Shown: positions 1 through 11,302 of the stretch, in pieces
Position numbering within the stretch: position 1 is the first letter of the stretch
Layout: each line of letters opens with the position of its first letter
DNA from: Pochonia chlamydosporia 170
Lineage: Eukaryota; Ascomycota; Sordariomycetes; Hypocreales; Clavicipitaceae
NCBI RefSeq assembly: GCF_001653235.2
Contig: NW_019154043.1
Coordinates: 1,185,729-1,247,910, forward strand
Direction: 5' to 3'
DNA: 62,182 bases
Program-made: the position numbers and the translations under genes
Notes under the pieces: model-generated
What the model saw: the letters and a program-made list of their open reading frames with translations, nothing else
The model's database searches: none
Told to the model about the DNA's origin: nothing

Positions 1-3000
1 GCCCATCACCTTGCGGTAGGCTTTGATGGTCTGGAACAGTTGATGCAGTCTTCCTTATGTGACTGCTGTAGGTATTCGTGGAATGGACCGCCCTTTAACA
101 AAATTAAGAAAAACAAAAGTGAAATAGGCAAGATCCCTACTATGTGTATAAGTGTTATTCATGAGAGGAGGCCATAACTCAAATGCAATGACAGCCGGTC
201 CATATAGGTATAGCTAGCTATATCGCACTGCTCTTGATTTAATTCACGAGCCTCCGAGTCGCCCCGACAGCGGTTTCTAGGGAAAGGCTAGTTTGCCGTT
301 GTCTGGAAGCGTCTTTACCATTGGTTGATACGTTCATCTCACCAATTAAACCGTCATGACATTCATGACATTCGGTGGCTGGCTTTGCCTTCTCGATCCC
401 TGGTCGGCGGGGTAGGGCTTAGGGTTAGGGTTAGGGTTAACTCGGCAAGCTTTAGACGAACAATAGCAAGACGCCGCCAGTTCTTTGAAGACGAACTAAC
501 ACAACGGGTAAACAGATGGACGAGGCAAAAAGCACGTGGAATTGAAAATCGTGAATAAAATACCGATTACACGGCCTTTTGTAACGAAGCGATCCGACTC
601 GGGTAATCGTTCACTTCCGGTATATCGTAAACGGAGAGTCTGACGAGGTGCTGTACGCTTTCGTAGTTTTGTGTGATACGAAGAATTATTACACTTGAAC
701 AACAGGGTAACTGAATATCCACGCTTCCCGAAAGCAGAGGCTTGAGCATCCTATCGCGTCGCAATTGAACGATCCTTGGGTAAACGTTTCATCTTCTGGC
801 AACTATGAGAGGGCACGTGGTGCAAATGAAATAGGACATAGCACAAGCAACCTAAAAGACTAAACTTTGGATCGCAATAGTCTCAGGAAACCTGCCATTC
901 AGACTTCTCGACATCTGGTGTGATTGTAGTCAAGTCATTCTTCATCTCGGTAGTCGTCCGAACGATACCTGCGTCAAATTTTCTTTGGCTTAGGCGCTGG
1001 ACCATGCACTCATTAAATGGATGACACGCCAAGAATTACTTAATTATCGATCGGCATTATGTATCTACTTAAGTCTCGCCATATTAGGCAAGGAGGGTGT
1101 CACATCTGGCTTATGCTCGCTCTCTCTTCCCGTTCTGTAAATTGGCTGGTGCCATAGAATTGTCTGTATCCATCGCTTCCTCAACTATGGGAGGGAGTGA
1201 AATGGGGGAACGCTGAACACTACTGTGAAATCACCCTTTTTCTTCCATTTGTATCAGCGACCGCCCCGACGACCTCAAAATCAGGCATCTTCTGTCACAA
1301 GTATCGGTCTGACTGGCTCTGGGACGTCTCTGAGGCAAGACCTGGCAGCTGCCTGAGTTGGTAAGGTTTCTGTCATAACGTGATGGCATCCGTTGCGAGT
1401 TGTAATAGTTTGATACCTCGTTCTGGTCCAACTTTTCCGGCCGAGTATCTCTAGTCCTCCAGTCGGCAGCGCGGCCCCTTTTTGAGAAGTCGTAATTTAT
1501 GGCGTTCGGTAGTCTGTCGCAAGCTCCATTACTACGTGCCTCAGGGAGAGCATCAAGCATTCCAACGCGTTCGTACGCAAATAAAGGCGCCTGCCAGTCT
1601 TCACCGTCGTCGAGCGTCTCGCACTTATCGGATGAGGAACAAGATACAGCCTTCGCCTATGATATGTGTCAGGAGTATGGTGAGATAGTCAGCCCGGGAC
1701 TCGTACCTGATTCCCCTGCGTCGCCATCAATCGTAGCTCAGTTGCCGGCAGTGACGGCATTCAAGCCGAAAACCTTGAACCAGTCAGCGCAAAGCAGGAG
1801 AATTATAATCTCCGTTCGTAGCTCTTCGTCATAGACCCGGCCGAACAGTCCTCAAGGGGCTGTAATTGTGGCTGTATGTAACTCAAAAATCTGTACGGCC
1901 TATGTTAACCTAAACTGAATTCAACGCAGAGCTCCAAGCCAAAGCCAGTATAGGGTCCGAATGAATTTTCTATTGTAGTGATGGCAACGGGTCGTCTTTA
2001 ACTGCCTAAAATACGCACGGATGCATGAGAAGTACATGAACTATTCGGTACAAACCCTCCGTAAGCCATATGTTAAAATTTCGTAGTCGCCTCAATCACA
2101 TGCCTGACAGGATAGGAACTGTGACGGTGTCATATTCCGTAGATACTCTGTCTTCCAGTACAATACTACATACTCCCTTCCATGGCTACCTTCTTTTGCG
2201 GAGGAAAGGACCCGGCTGTGGCGAGTCATAATGAGAATTTCGCCTCGCCAGCCACCCAACAAACTACTCGCTCCAGAATTGCCAAGCCACCAGCGACCCG
2301 ACAACACGCGAATCTAAAATTGGCTAAGCATAGGAAGTACAGTAGCTCAGTGGATAATATTAAAAACGCCCAACAGAGGCAGCTGACATGTCACACCACT
2401 TTCGGATTCGGTGAGTTTGTTCGGGTTGCAAAGCTTTTTTGATAGTGGTCGCGGGGTTCGGCACTCATCAACGATAATCTCTCCCTGGATTCTGATGATT
2501 CCTCGTGACCCCCTAACGTAGACGGCGCTCCAGCGTATTCCCAAGAAATCCTGGACCGGGTCTTCACGGCCCTCAGGTAAGACGACCACGAACCAAACGC
2601 TGGGTATTAACATCTGAACGCGTCACTAGCAACATGAATACCGTTCTCCTCTAGGCGGCAATGCTCTATTCGCCTTGAGGAAATTAAGTGGAACGAGGTA
2701 GTACCGGTAACGTATGTTCTGTTTGTTCCGTATATGTTGTTCCATAGTAAGTGCAACTTTTAATCTTCAAACGAAATATTGTCCATTATATGTGCCTCCA
2801 GTCGGGTGACATTGAGGTTAAGACTAGTATTGATGTCCCTACGCAGCTGGAGATTCTGGGTGATGGCTGCTGAGTAGTATCACCTTTGTTGACTAGCATG
2901 ACAACAAGTGCCGCTGACGGCGTAAGGGCTGCCCTCGTAACTCTCGGAAGTGGTGACGCTCGTACTACCGAAAGCGGTCGATGAGGGGATAAAGGGGAGA

Positions 3001-3478
3001 CGAGGAAGGGGCCCTACCCAAGCTCTCAAGGCGTGAATGGGACCGGACTGATGTTTGAATGGTATTTGCGGTCCTTGGGGATTTATTTGTCTGGAGGATA
3101 TAGTCTTGATGTTCGTGTATTCCAGAATGCTGGAAGAGATCTGCCATCTGTAGCAGTATGAGAGCTCAGCGTAGCCATACAGAGCTTGCACGATATAGTA
3201 GCAATTCCTTGGACTCCGATGGTTGGTGTCTTGCGTTGAGCATCAGGCCTTTGCTCTTATCTTCCTAGTTTATTGCCCAAGAGTGCCATTTCAGAGTAAC
3301 TGGTCGCTTGTTCCAATGCTGGAATCTGCTTTCCGGATCTCTTGTATAGACGACCCTTGTCTTCTGTCTGACTAGCAGTTTGTTGCTTAGAATCGAAAAG
3401 TCAGTCGTAGGTAGAGAGCGAATGAGTGGAATACCGATATTCAAATTGGCAAGAAGGAGGACGAAGCAAATGGGATGC
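1..3478. other. No gene recognised; decayed intergenic DNA
   Basis: Short overlapping open frames occur on both strands (longest about 110 residues), but none shows a recognisable domain, a good start context or an intron pattern joining frames. A short telomere-type repeat sits inside it and is listed separately. It may be old repeat debris. Confidence 0.5.
412..439 (+). repeat. Interstitial telomere-type TTAGGG repeats
   Basis: Three perfect TTAGGG units lie in tandem at 419-436, flanked by partial units (GTAGGGC before, TTAA after). TTAGGG is the usual telomere repeat of filamentous ascomycetes. The tract is internal, with ordinary sequence on both sides, so it is an interstitial copy rather than a chromosome end. 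Confidence 0.8.
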
Positions 3479-3619
3479 TTCAACTTTGACCTACGCCCTG
3501 GTGTCATTTTCCGTGACCTAAACCTAGACCGCCCCATCTACCTTCAAACCGCCAAGAACGGCCACTTCGGCACCAATCAGTCTTTCAGTTGGGAGCAGCC
3601 GAAGAAGCTAAAGTTCTAA
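3479..3619 (+). pseudogene. S-adenosylmethionine synthetase, C-terminal tail only
   Basis: The frame encodes about 46 residues matching the end of fungal S-adenosylmethionine synthetase, with FNFDLRPGV, then [14 protein letters not shown], then a terminal WEQPKKLKF directly before TAA. The enzyme makes SAM from methionine and ATP and is normally close to 390 residues. The ATP-binding N-terminal and central domains are absent upstream on either strand. The tail has no internal stop, so the break looks fairly recent. It reads as a transposed or truncated gene piece, not a working enzyme. Confidence 0.75.
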
Positions 3620-4867
3620 GTCGTGCAGAGGCCGATAGTTATTCAGCTAGCTGAATATTTTAACTTTGTTAATTAACTGCCCGTCGAACGGAGTTAATGG
3701 ACTTAAGTTGACATTGACTTGCCATTCCGCCTTCTATTTACCCAGTGGATCTACCGCCGGCTTAGAATTAGTCATGTTTAAAGTGAGATGATGATCTAAA
3801 CTAGCTCCTCTTTAATCATATGGCACACGCATCCACATCACGGGTATATCGAGGATGGAAGAATTTGAATTGCAATCCGCGAGCCGTATAGCCTCGTATT
3901 GTGATCTTCAACCTCTTGCGCCTTGACTGCAGCGCCATGATGCTTCATGACGGAAAGTTATTGTTCGACTAATATGGGTTGCCTTCCGCAATGAGGTCAA
4001 CAATGTTCGGTGGGAGGGGGGAGTTGGACGGCTTGGGCATATAGCTCTTTCTTTGTAAAACAGTTACATTGTGTGACGAATATTCTTTAGATTTGGACAA
4101 ATTATCGACTTTATCTAGATCTTTGCAATAGTACTGACCACCTCGGATATCCTCGCCAATCGACTTCACGCCTTGCAATCGAGCAAACAAACATGTTTTC
4201 CCGTGTTGTGATGAGCACATCATTGGCTTTCGGCAAGTACTAGTGCATGTTGTAAATATCGTAATGGAATGAGAGAGTTTAACGGTGCAACGCCAACACA
4301 ACACTCCGCAGCTGTGATCTTCAACTAGGGATTATTATTCCGTAGTAACATAAGGTCTTAACATGCCAACTCTCGAAAAGCTCCAATCCAATACAGGGGA
4401 AATTATTACGCCACGCGTTTGCGCCTTAGTGTTCCGTCGCTTCGTGGGCGTTTCTTTTCCTGATCAAGAGCTTTCACACACGTCGAATCTTGATTATTGG
4501 ACAGTCATTGCGCTAAATTTGGAGTCTCTCAGTAGTCGCTGACGACGCCCCAGGGGGAATGATATGCTACCAGCAGGAACCACTATTCGAGGCAAACAGG
4601 CCACAAAAGAGTTACTATTATGTGCAGTCGTCCGATGTTTGGCTCACTGTCACGCGATTACTCATGACATAGCTATCTATTCTCATTTGGCGTATGTTTT
4701 CGTGGCTAGGGATGCCACTAGTTTGTATAATTGGGCTGGCCGCTGCATGCTATTGAGACCCGAGTGTAATTTACGGCGGGAGCCCCACGACGAAAGGTTT
4801 TTGGAAGCGTTATAACCCAAGTTAGTCTAAAATATTATAATAACACAACGGGGCTGAACCCGAAGGT
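3620..4867. other. No gene recognised
   Basis: Open frames at 3969-4304 (minus) and 4564-4815 (plus) resemble no known domain and lack supporting signals. Nothing else was seen. Confidence 0.4.
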
Positions 4868-5175
4868 GGCTCGACTGGCACGCTCACAAGCATGAATAAT
4901 CCTGCTGCTGTACGTCACAGCCTGGGAAATTAGAAGGAGGTAGAGCAGATGCACCGTGAGACACTTGCACCGAGGAGACGGGTGCTTGGTGATAAGCATC
5001 CGGACACGCTCACGACCATGAGTAACCTTGCGCTAGCGCTTGAAAGTTGTGTAATTACAGGGATGTCCCGATACACTTGCGAGCACGAATAACATCGCCC
5101 TCGTGCTTAATAGTTTGGGTCAGTGTGAGAAGGCAGAGCAGTTGCATATGCAGACACTTGAACATCGTAAAGAAT
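4868..5175 (+). pseudogene. TPR-repeat (kinesin-light-chain type) fragment
   Basis: Translation gives repeats of the TPR_12 kind found at the C-terminus of fungal NB-ARC/TPR proteins: SMNNPAAVRHSLGN, a TAG stop, KEVEQMHRETLAPRRRVLG, then DKHPDTLTTMSNLALALES. After a frameshift come LASTNNIALVLNSLGQCEKA and EQLHMQTLEHRKE. About three 42-residue units remain. The in-frame stop and frame changes show it is dead. No nucleotide-binding domain lies next to it. Such proteins are NLR-like sensors in fungal self/non-self recognition. Confidence 0.75.
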
Positions 5176-5640
5176 GAATGAATGAATGACATTCTTAACG
5201 CCAAGAGAGTAGATCAACCAGACGGACTGGGAGCGATGAAACTTAGCGCAAGTTGACCGAAATACGTTTTCTTCCGAGGCGAAAGTGCAATGTCCTACTT
5301 GCCTTGACGAGATTAAGGAAGGCAGGACAGCGGCCTTCCATGAGTGCATTTATTCCACAGTAAATGCGTTATTCTAAGGTTGGATCATCATAAAAATTGT
5401 CCTACATGTCGGACGCCAGTATGATAGAAGCTAGTAATGCAAGTGGCTGATTGCTACACGCCTATGAATTAAGGGCTCTTTGTCACACGGAGTGAGTTAG
5501 CTGAACGCTTCAAGCCAGTAGAGAAAATAATGCAATATAAAATTTGAACGCTTGGTGGTGCCACTCGTGAAGCCTGACGTACATATATGTTGTGCTGTTA
5601 TTGTATGAACCTGTATATACAACCCGCTGAATGTCGTAGG
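5176..5640. other. No gene recognised; GAAT microsatellite
   Basis: A short (GAAT)n run lies at about 5174-5188. No coding frame with known features was seen. Confidence 0.35.
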
Positions 5641-5795
5641 ATTGCTAAGGCATCATCGCCTGCACGGATACGCATGATGATATGCTCCAACTCCTTCTCT
5701 GGTGCGACCTTCAGGAGACGAAGTACTTCCTGATGTGCGGTCAAATCCGCTATGAGATTCTTATACAACCGTCTCAAAGCCTGCTGGTGAGTCTC
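5641..5795 (-). pseudogene. Fragment resembling a fungal transcription-factor coiled coil
   Basis: On the minus strand about 50 residues read through, including ALRRLYKNLIADLTAHQEVL and LLKVAPEKELEHIIMRIRAG. This pattern, a helix followed by an E/I-I-x-RIRAG-D block, resembles the segment after the DNA-binding region in many fungal Zn2Cys6 or bZIP regulators. The frame is lost on both sides and no zinc cluster or basic region is present. Assignment is by pattern memory only. Confidence 0.4.
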
Positions 5796-6634
5796 GTTTG
5801 GATCTTAGCTGACATATTCGCTGTTTAAGTGACTTGAGGGGGCGCAAACAGGATAGAGAAAATTCCTACGGTGAGTTGGGTGTGTGCAAATAATGTGTGA
5901 TTGCGCATGATGCTTCAACGCGTGATGAGGAAGGTAGAAATGAGTTTGAAGTGGTGCTAACCTACCTCATAACTTGAGCGCAGATATGGAGGACATTATG
6001 TGTGTTCATTTGGGACGGTTTGTGACCTGGAGTTGGCCGCTGAGAACTGTAACGGGCAAATTTTCTAAGCAGCACCCAGCAAACAGAGAACCGTGATTAC
6101 TAGGTTAAAATTTGTCCGGCGATTATTACAACTAAAGGTCCGCGGAAGCAAATTAGTCCGGAGAGAAGATGATTGGATTGCAGGACAGCTTGCAGTAAGT
6201 ACATGGCCCGTCTTCTTAGTTCTGACAAGGCTTTGGAGGTTGCGCAGGAAATGGTGAATACGCCCCAACGCTTTGATCTTCAGCGCCACGCAACCTGGAA
6301 AGCTGTCTGTAGGTTGAGGTGGAAAGCATCGGACCATTCCCTCCGAGGTAGGAATGTAGAAACTCCGTAATTTGACCCTCCTTGCTCATCTATCAGGTTT
6401 CGGATCATGCCGCGGCAGAGATTCAGAGAAGTTAAAGAACGCTATGATAAAGTGGCAGCAATTTCATCGTTGTAGGTGGAGCACGCTGCCGTATGTCGGT
6501 GTCCAACTCCAACCCATCACAATCTGGCCGTGGTAAGAAGGAATGGATATCTTCTTGGCGGCACTATATTGACATAACATGCATGTCATTGGCTTAAATG
6601 TCACGCCGACTAGCACATAGTTGATATCCACAAG
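5796..6634. other. No gene recognised; likely decayed hAT flank
   Basis: Only short open frames are present. The region directly precedes a hAT dimerisation-domain relic and may be older remains of the same element, but no other transposase motif could be read. Confidence 0.3.
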
Positions 6635-6898
6635 ATGGCAACGGCTATTTTGTCCATTCCAGCAGAGTCATCAGAGCCTAAAAGGGTATTTTCTGGATCT
6701 AGAAGAACTTGCTCATGGGATAGGCTGAGTTTATCTTGTCTTAATATTCAGAGAATTAAATGCATTGGTAGCTGGATACGAGAGGGCCATATCCGGCTTT
6801 CCAATCTCAACGGCATGGGCCTCCCTATGGAGGCAACCGCGATGGATAAAGATGAAGAGCTTGATAACGAGATCGTAAATGAAGTACAATGGATTTAA
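6635..6898 (+). pseudogene. hAT transposase C-terminal (hATC) fragment
   Basis: The 87-residue frame contains AILSIPAESSEPKRVFSGSR followed by RRTCSWDRLSL and NIQRIKCIGSWIREG, the hATC dimerisation motif of hAT transposases. It ends in an acidic tail and TAA. Catalytic and zinc-finger parts are missing, so it is a relic. It belongs to a different hAT subfamily from the element at 14.7-23 kb, whose equivalent motif reads SIPAMAAEPERLFSG and whose tail differs. Confidence 0.8.
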
Positions 6899-7030
6899 AG
6901 ATGTCTTGCGATGATGGAGATCATGGTTATAATATGGTTATATGGTTATAACAAGTTATAGTTTCCGGCTCATGGTTATTTATGGTTATGGTTACGACAC
7001 CTCAAATAACCATATTTAACCATATGCCCA
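6899..7030. repeat. ATGGTTAT-rich subterminal repeat of the hAT relic
   Basis: Repeated ATGGTTAT / GGTTATA words and their reverse complements (AACCATAT) follow the hATC stop codon. Short clustered motifs near the element end are typical of hAT subterminal binding sites. The exact terminal inverted repeat was not resolved. Confidence 0.5.
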
Positions 7031-7562
7031 GGTATGGGCACACCTGGCATGAATCGTCGATTTCGCCGAATGATCCTGCGCCTTGGCTATATTTCCTCTT
7101 AATGTATCCCTGCAAAACCTACAAGTGTACTGTAGAGTTATAACAGCTTCGTGTGGGCTTTGCTTTACTCCCCACTGCCGGAGTTTCCAGTAATACAAGA
7201 GCACTAACACCGTTGTTTAACCCTGTAGTATTTGATCTCGATTTAACAGCTTAATCCGGACAATCCATTCCATAGGACAACCTGGATGGCGTGCAGATCG
7301 GCCACCAAGAAACATACTAATTCCAAGAGATATTCTGTGGATTGGGCAAGCACCCAGGAATAGACTTAGAGGTAGCATTATCTTTTGAGATAAGTCTCAA
7401 GCTGGCATTCGGAAGTAGAATCGGTGGAAATTTCTTTCCGAAAATGCCCTATTTGAGGGGAGGATGGTGTGATAAATAGGGTTGAGCATGTCTTCGGGAA
7501 GAACCTCGATTGTGCCTTCAAGAGCAGTTTTGCGCCTCACTATAAAGTCCATATATTAATAT
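7031..7562. other. No gene recognised
   Basis: Short frames only, with no domain or signal recognised. Confidence 0.35.
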
Positions 7563-7695
7563 ATGTTAACCAACGTATTTGTTAATAGACTACACAGTGG
7601 GCTAGATCTGCGCCTAAGCACGGAGCATGTTGCCGCCCTCGCATTTCTCGATGGAGAGCACGAAGGGCCGGAAGATATGCCGAATAATAAATCTC
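7563..7695 (+). pseudogene. Nucleoside-phosphorylase-like NLR N-terminal fragment
   Basis: The frame carries GLDLRLSTEHVAALAFLDGE then HEGPEDMPNN. This matches the start of the PNP/UDP-like domain found at the N-terminus of many fungal NACHT/NB-ARC proteins, where the usual form begins W-I-C-A-L-S/P-T-E. The remainder of the roughly 300-residue domain is missing, and the reading frame passes into unrelated sequence. A sister fragment occurs at 26.5 kb. Confidence 0.7.
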
Positions 7696-7889
7696 CTAGT
7701 CTTAGTCGTTCCTTGGTACCAGGCTTCTGTCACCTGGGTGAGCTTGGTATCACGCGGGTTGGTATCGCCTTTCTAAGTGCGGTGGATAGCGGGCCGCGAC
7801 GGGTGTTTGCTAACATGCTGATTTCCCCAAGCGAGACACCACGCAATGAAGACCACACCTGGGAAACATTAGAACTAGACATTTCACCT

Positions 7890-8275
7890 CCATCAGTCCC
7901 AACGCCCCAAGCTCCCACTCCCGCAGCCTCAGAATCAAGTGCAGCAGCTACAGCAGCGCCAGCCACAAGCAGTACAACAGGATCCATTCAAGCCGTCATT
8001 GTCCGGTGCGATGTTGAGAGAATCAGATTTGCGCCTTGGTCTGCGACAACCATCCAGGCAGATCATCCCGTCTTCTTTAATTACATGGCCTCCGTCCCCA
8101 AGACTCATCGAGATTCCGCTAGTCTTTCACCGTGTTGGCACTCAGCCCGCAAAACAGGCCGACATCGACAACTAAATGATCACGTACCTCAACATCAACC
8201 ACGAATCCGGGTTTGCGCCATCAGAGTGGCGGTCCTATGTCGGCACCGTGGTTGTCGCGTTACTATTACTTGTCG
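7890..8275 (+). pseudogene. Fragment of an unnamed Gln-rich fungal gene
   Basis: One frame reads a Gln-rich stretch (QVQQLQQRQPQAVQQDPF), then LRESDLRLGLRQPS, IIPSSLITWPPSP and PLVFHRVGTQPAKQADIDN. A TAA at 8173-8175 interrupts it, and the same frame continues with MITYLNINHESGFAPSEWRS before homology stops at the edge of the 8.28 kb duplication. The coherent sequence on both sides suggests a former CAA codon. I recall similar proteins in other fungi but no function. It is a broken remnant. Confidence 0.5.
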
Positions 8276-8279
8276 TGTT

Positions 8280-9230
8280 ACTCTCCTCGGCGGATATAAG
8301 TCGCGAGGAAAGGATATCGACGCTATTTAGTGATATCTCCATATTAGTATTCTCTGGTTATTATGAAGATCTAGTAAATTTAAAAAGGGGAGGACAAACT
8401 TACAACATAACTATCGGAAATAGAACTGATAACGCATATACCATTTTATCAAGCTGCTGAGCCACCCCCCAATTATATGTAGACCACTTTCCGGGAAGCG
8501 AGGCGGTTATAGCGCGACAGATGCTAATAAGTGCGAGCATAGTGAGGCGGATCTGTGTACTACACATAAGGTAGTGGTATAGTTTGCCGCTCCTTAGCGC
8601 GGAAAGTAAAGATTCGTAGGTCGAGCGGAACGTCTTAAGTAAGAATATAGAGGTCACGCATTCAGCTAATGCAATAGCCGTAAAGGAGATCCTAGCGTCA
8701 CAGGCGATAACGATGTTATATAGGGCCGGGGCGATATGGCCAAGGATAAAGAGCGGCTCAACTATATTAACCACGATGCGGATAGCTATAGTAACGAGCA
8801 TGAGCGTCCAGAAAAGCGTTAAAAAGATTGTACGCTTGCCACCATATAGAATAGGGGCTAGAACTAGGTAGCCATAAAAAGCTAGTCCAGCTTCGTGAAT
8901 CTATTAAAGTAAGCTAACTAGAATTAGGATAGAGACAGAGGTAGAGCGGGAGAGATAGGAATAGAAGCGATCGCACTTACTGTCCACCCGAGATTGGCGA
9001 ACACGTTAGCGACTGCCTTATTGACAACCGGGTAGTCGGTATACTTAATATAATCTAAACCCTGGGCTAGAGCACACGCAGCGGAGGCGATAATAGGCAC
9101 TAGGAGGAGAGCCGTAAACCCGCCCGAAATGCCAGCAACCATAAGGCCGACAAGAACGTTACAGAGCCCAATAATGCTAAGGACTCCAACGTTTAATTGG
9201 ATGAAGGCCAGTGTATGAGTAGTCGTACCT
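8280..9230. repeat. Duplicated block, copy 1
   Basis: About 0.9 kb from 8280 is nearly identical to 10341-11230, offset by 2061 bp. It covers the 3' flank, exon 2, the intron and most of exon 1 of the membrane-protein gene. Identity drops abruptly over the first 20 codons of the gene and is weaker in the promoter. Confidence 0.9.
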
Positions 9231-9238
9231 GGTGCCAT
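8400..9238 (-). CDS. Multipass membrane protein, family member A1 (two exons)
   Basis: Exon 1 is 8981-9238 and exon 2 is 8400-8900, joined in phase 0 across an 80 bp intron with a GTAAGT donor and an AATAG acceptor, giving about 252 residues. It is strongly hydrophobic with roughly six predicted membrane spans: GLMVAGISGGFTALLLVPI and neighbours in exon 1, LFWTLMLVTIAIRIV and several more in exon 2. Exon 2 starts IHEAGLAFYGYLVL and the protein ends LFPIVML. The paralogue at 27.3 kb has its intron at the same place and the same ending, which supports the model. A TATA box lies about 80 bp upstream. I do not recognise the family; function unknown. Confidence 0.8.
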
Positions 9239-9316
9239 AGTATGTAAAAAGACAGAATGGGTTTCGATAGAAGAGACGTGAAATTCATCGTACAGCTATA
9301 GCAGCGGATGCCACTC

Positions 9317-9323
9317 CTTTATA
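9317..9323 (-). promoter_or_regulatory. TATA box of membrane gene A1
   Basis: TATAAAG on the minus strand, 79 bp before the ATG at 9238. The A2 copy has TATAAAAG at the equivalent place. Confidence 0.55.
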
Positions 9324-9837
9324 CCTAGCTGATATAGCTTATCCGTACAACTATCTGATTAACCTGTATACTGAAACTGACCGAAATTATTGTAGGCACG
9401 GACCAAGCCGTGACAAACTGTGGCGTGTACCATGTTCAAGGAGGGTGCCCAAGCCAATTTTTGCTGTTCCAGCATCATGGCCCAGGACGGCCCGGAACTG
9501 CCGAAACTCTACCCGTCTCCACATCGTTTCCGACACGGGAGCAGCTGCAAATTGTGGCGTTCCACCGTCGTGGCGGCGCGCTACCCGTGCCACGCCCCAC
9601 TTTATTTGGAACTTGCGAGCTCGCACCATCTAAAGATGGTGCTGGACACCCATATATAACCACACCCAAATAACCACTTTTTGCAACCTCAATGGAAATT
9701 ACGTGCTTTTTTCGGCCACCTTTTGATCTTACGGTCTATTAGCATATCAGGAAGCCCTGCGATATGGTAACGAATTTCCTCATGCCAAAATCGCCACAGT
9801 TGCGCGAGAGGAATAAGCCCCATGCCCCTTACATCGA

Positions 9838-9937
9838 CCTTTCCTTTTCTTGTTCTGTTTTCTCTTTCTTCTTTACCTTTTAGATACTCGTAGTAGTCGC
9901 CTAGCCAGTTGTCAATATACTCGGCCAGGACTGTTAC
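9838..9937. repeat. Truncated gypsy-type LTR fragment
   Basis: The last 100 bp match the ends of the LTRs at 39.3, 40.1 and 46.1 kb: CTAGCCAGTTGTCAATATAC, then a diverged CTGTTACA end. The left half is missing. Confidence 0.65.
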
Positions 9938-10126
9938 ACTTCCGTAGAGGCGATGCTGCATGCGCGATCGACACCCTTCTCATCCGCCAAGGCAGGATGA
10001 CTCCCGGCTTTGCTTCTCCCAAGCAAGGAGCGGCGACGACGAAAGTCCCCATCCAAAGTTCACCGCGCCACGAAGCGCTAACTAGATCAGTTCCCCGCAA
10101 TGGTATACCTTCCCAGAACGCGCCAT

Positions 10127-10292
10127 TGTAATGCGGCCGAGCCCCGATGGTGGCTCGGCTTGCGCTCTCGCCTCCGTCCGGCCTGGGCAGGCCGGGACCA
10201 TGACTAAGCTAGATTAGCCGCGTCAAGCTCAGCAGCGAAGGAGTTCCTTCTCTTCTTCATCTTTGGATACTTGTTATAGTCGTCTAGGTCTA
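10127..10292. repeat. Degenerate gypsy-type LTR, right end lost
   Basis: Begins TGTAATGCGGCCGAGCCC, then GATGGTGGCTCGGCTTGC as in the fuller LTR copies, and fades out after GGATACTTGTTATAGTCG. It complements the fragment at 9.84-9.94 kb but is not continuous with it. Confidence 0.6.
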
Positions 10293-10340
10293 GGGGAATG
10301 ATGCAAAGTCGGGACGCCCGAGGCTAACACTTCTCGTGCT

Positions 10341-11230
10341 ACACTCCTCGGCGGATATAAGTCGCGAGGAAAGGATATCGATGCTATTTAGTGATATCTC
10401 CATATTAGTATTCTCTGGTTATTATGAAGATCTAGTAAATTTAAAAAGGGGAGGACAAACTTACAACATAACTATCGGAAATAGAACTGATAACGCATAT
10501 ACCATTTTATCAAGCTGCTGAGCCACCCCCCAATTATATGTAGACCACTTTCCGGGAAGCGAGGCGGTTATAGCGCGACAGATGCTAATAAGTGCGAGCA
10601 TAGTGAGGCGGATCTGTGTACTACACATAAGGTAGTGGTATAGTTTGCCGCTCCTTAGCGCGGAAAGTAAAGATTCGTAGGTCGAGCGGAACGTCTTAAG
10701 TAAGAATATAGAGGTCACGCATTCAGCTAATGCAATAGCCGTAAAGGAGATCCTAGCGTCACAGGCGATAACGATGTTATATAGGGCCGGGGCGATATGG
10801 CCAAGGATAAAGAGCGGCTCAACTATATTAACCACAATGCGGATAGCTATAGTAACGAGCATGAGCGTCCAGAAAAGCGTTAAAAAGATTGTACGCTTGC
10901 CACCATATAGAATAGGGGCTAGAACTAGGTAGCCATAAAAAGCTAGTCCAGCTTCGTGAATCTATTAAAGTAAGCTAACTAGAATTAGGATAGAGACAGA
11001 GGTAGAGCGGGAGAGATAGGAATAGAAGCGATCGCACTTACTGTCCACCCGAGATTGGCGAACACGTCAGCGACTGCCTTATTGACAACCGGGTAGTCGG
11101 TATACTTAATAATATAATTTAAACCCTGGGCTGGGGCAAACGCAGCGGAGGCGATAATAGGCACTAGGAGGAGAGCCGTAAACCCGCCCGTAATGCCAGC
11201 AACCATAAGGCCGACAAGAACGTTAAAGAG
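10341..11230. repeat. Duplicated block, copy 2
   Basis: Near-identical to 8280-9170, in the same orientation. Exon 2 of the gene differs at only one or two bases. See copy 1. Confidence 0.9.
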
Positions 11231-11302
11231 CCCAATAGTAGTATGAATTCCAAGGCTTGCCTCGAAGTAGGACAGTGTATCAGTAGTCGTACTTGGTGCC
11301 AT
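10461..11302 (-). CDS. Multipass membrane protein, family member A2 (two exons)
   Basis: Exon 1 is 11042-11302 and exon 2 is 10461-10961, with an 80 bp intron at the same place and phase as in A1, giving about 253 residues. Exon 2 encodes exactly the same protein sequence as A1. Exon 1 differs mainly in its first 20 residues (MAPSTTTDTLSYFEASLGI here against MAPGTTTHTLAFIQLNVGV in A1) and by one extra Ile. Both copies keep open frames and splice sites, so both may be expressed. Function unknown. Confidence 0.8.

Noticed and set aside
8176..8460. Plus-strand 94-codon frame with a hydrophobic stretch, also partly present at 10336-10521
   Set aside because: The right half is antisense to the 3' end of the membrane gene and its downstream flank, duplicated with it. 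The left half belongs to the Gln-rich gene relic.
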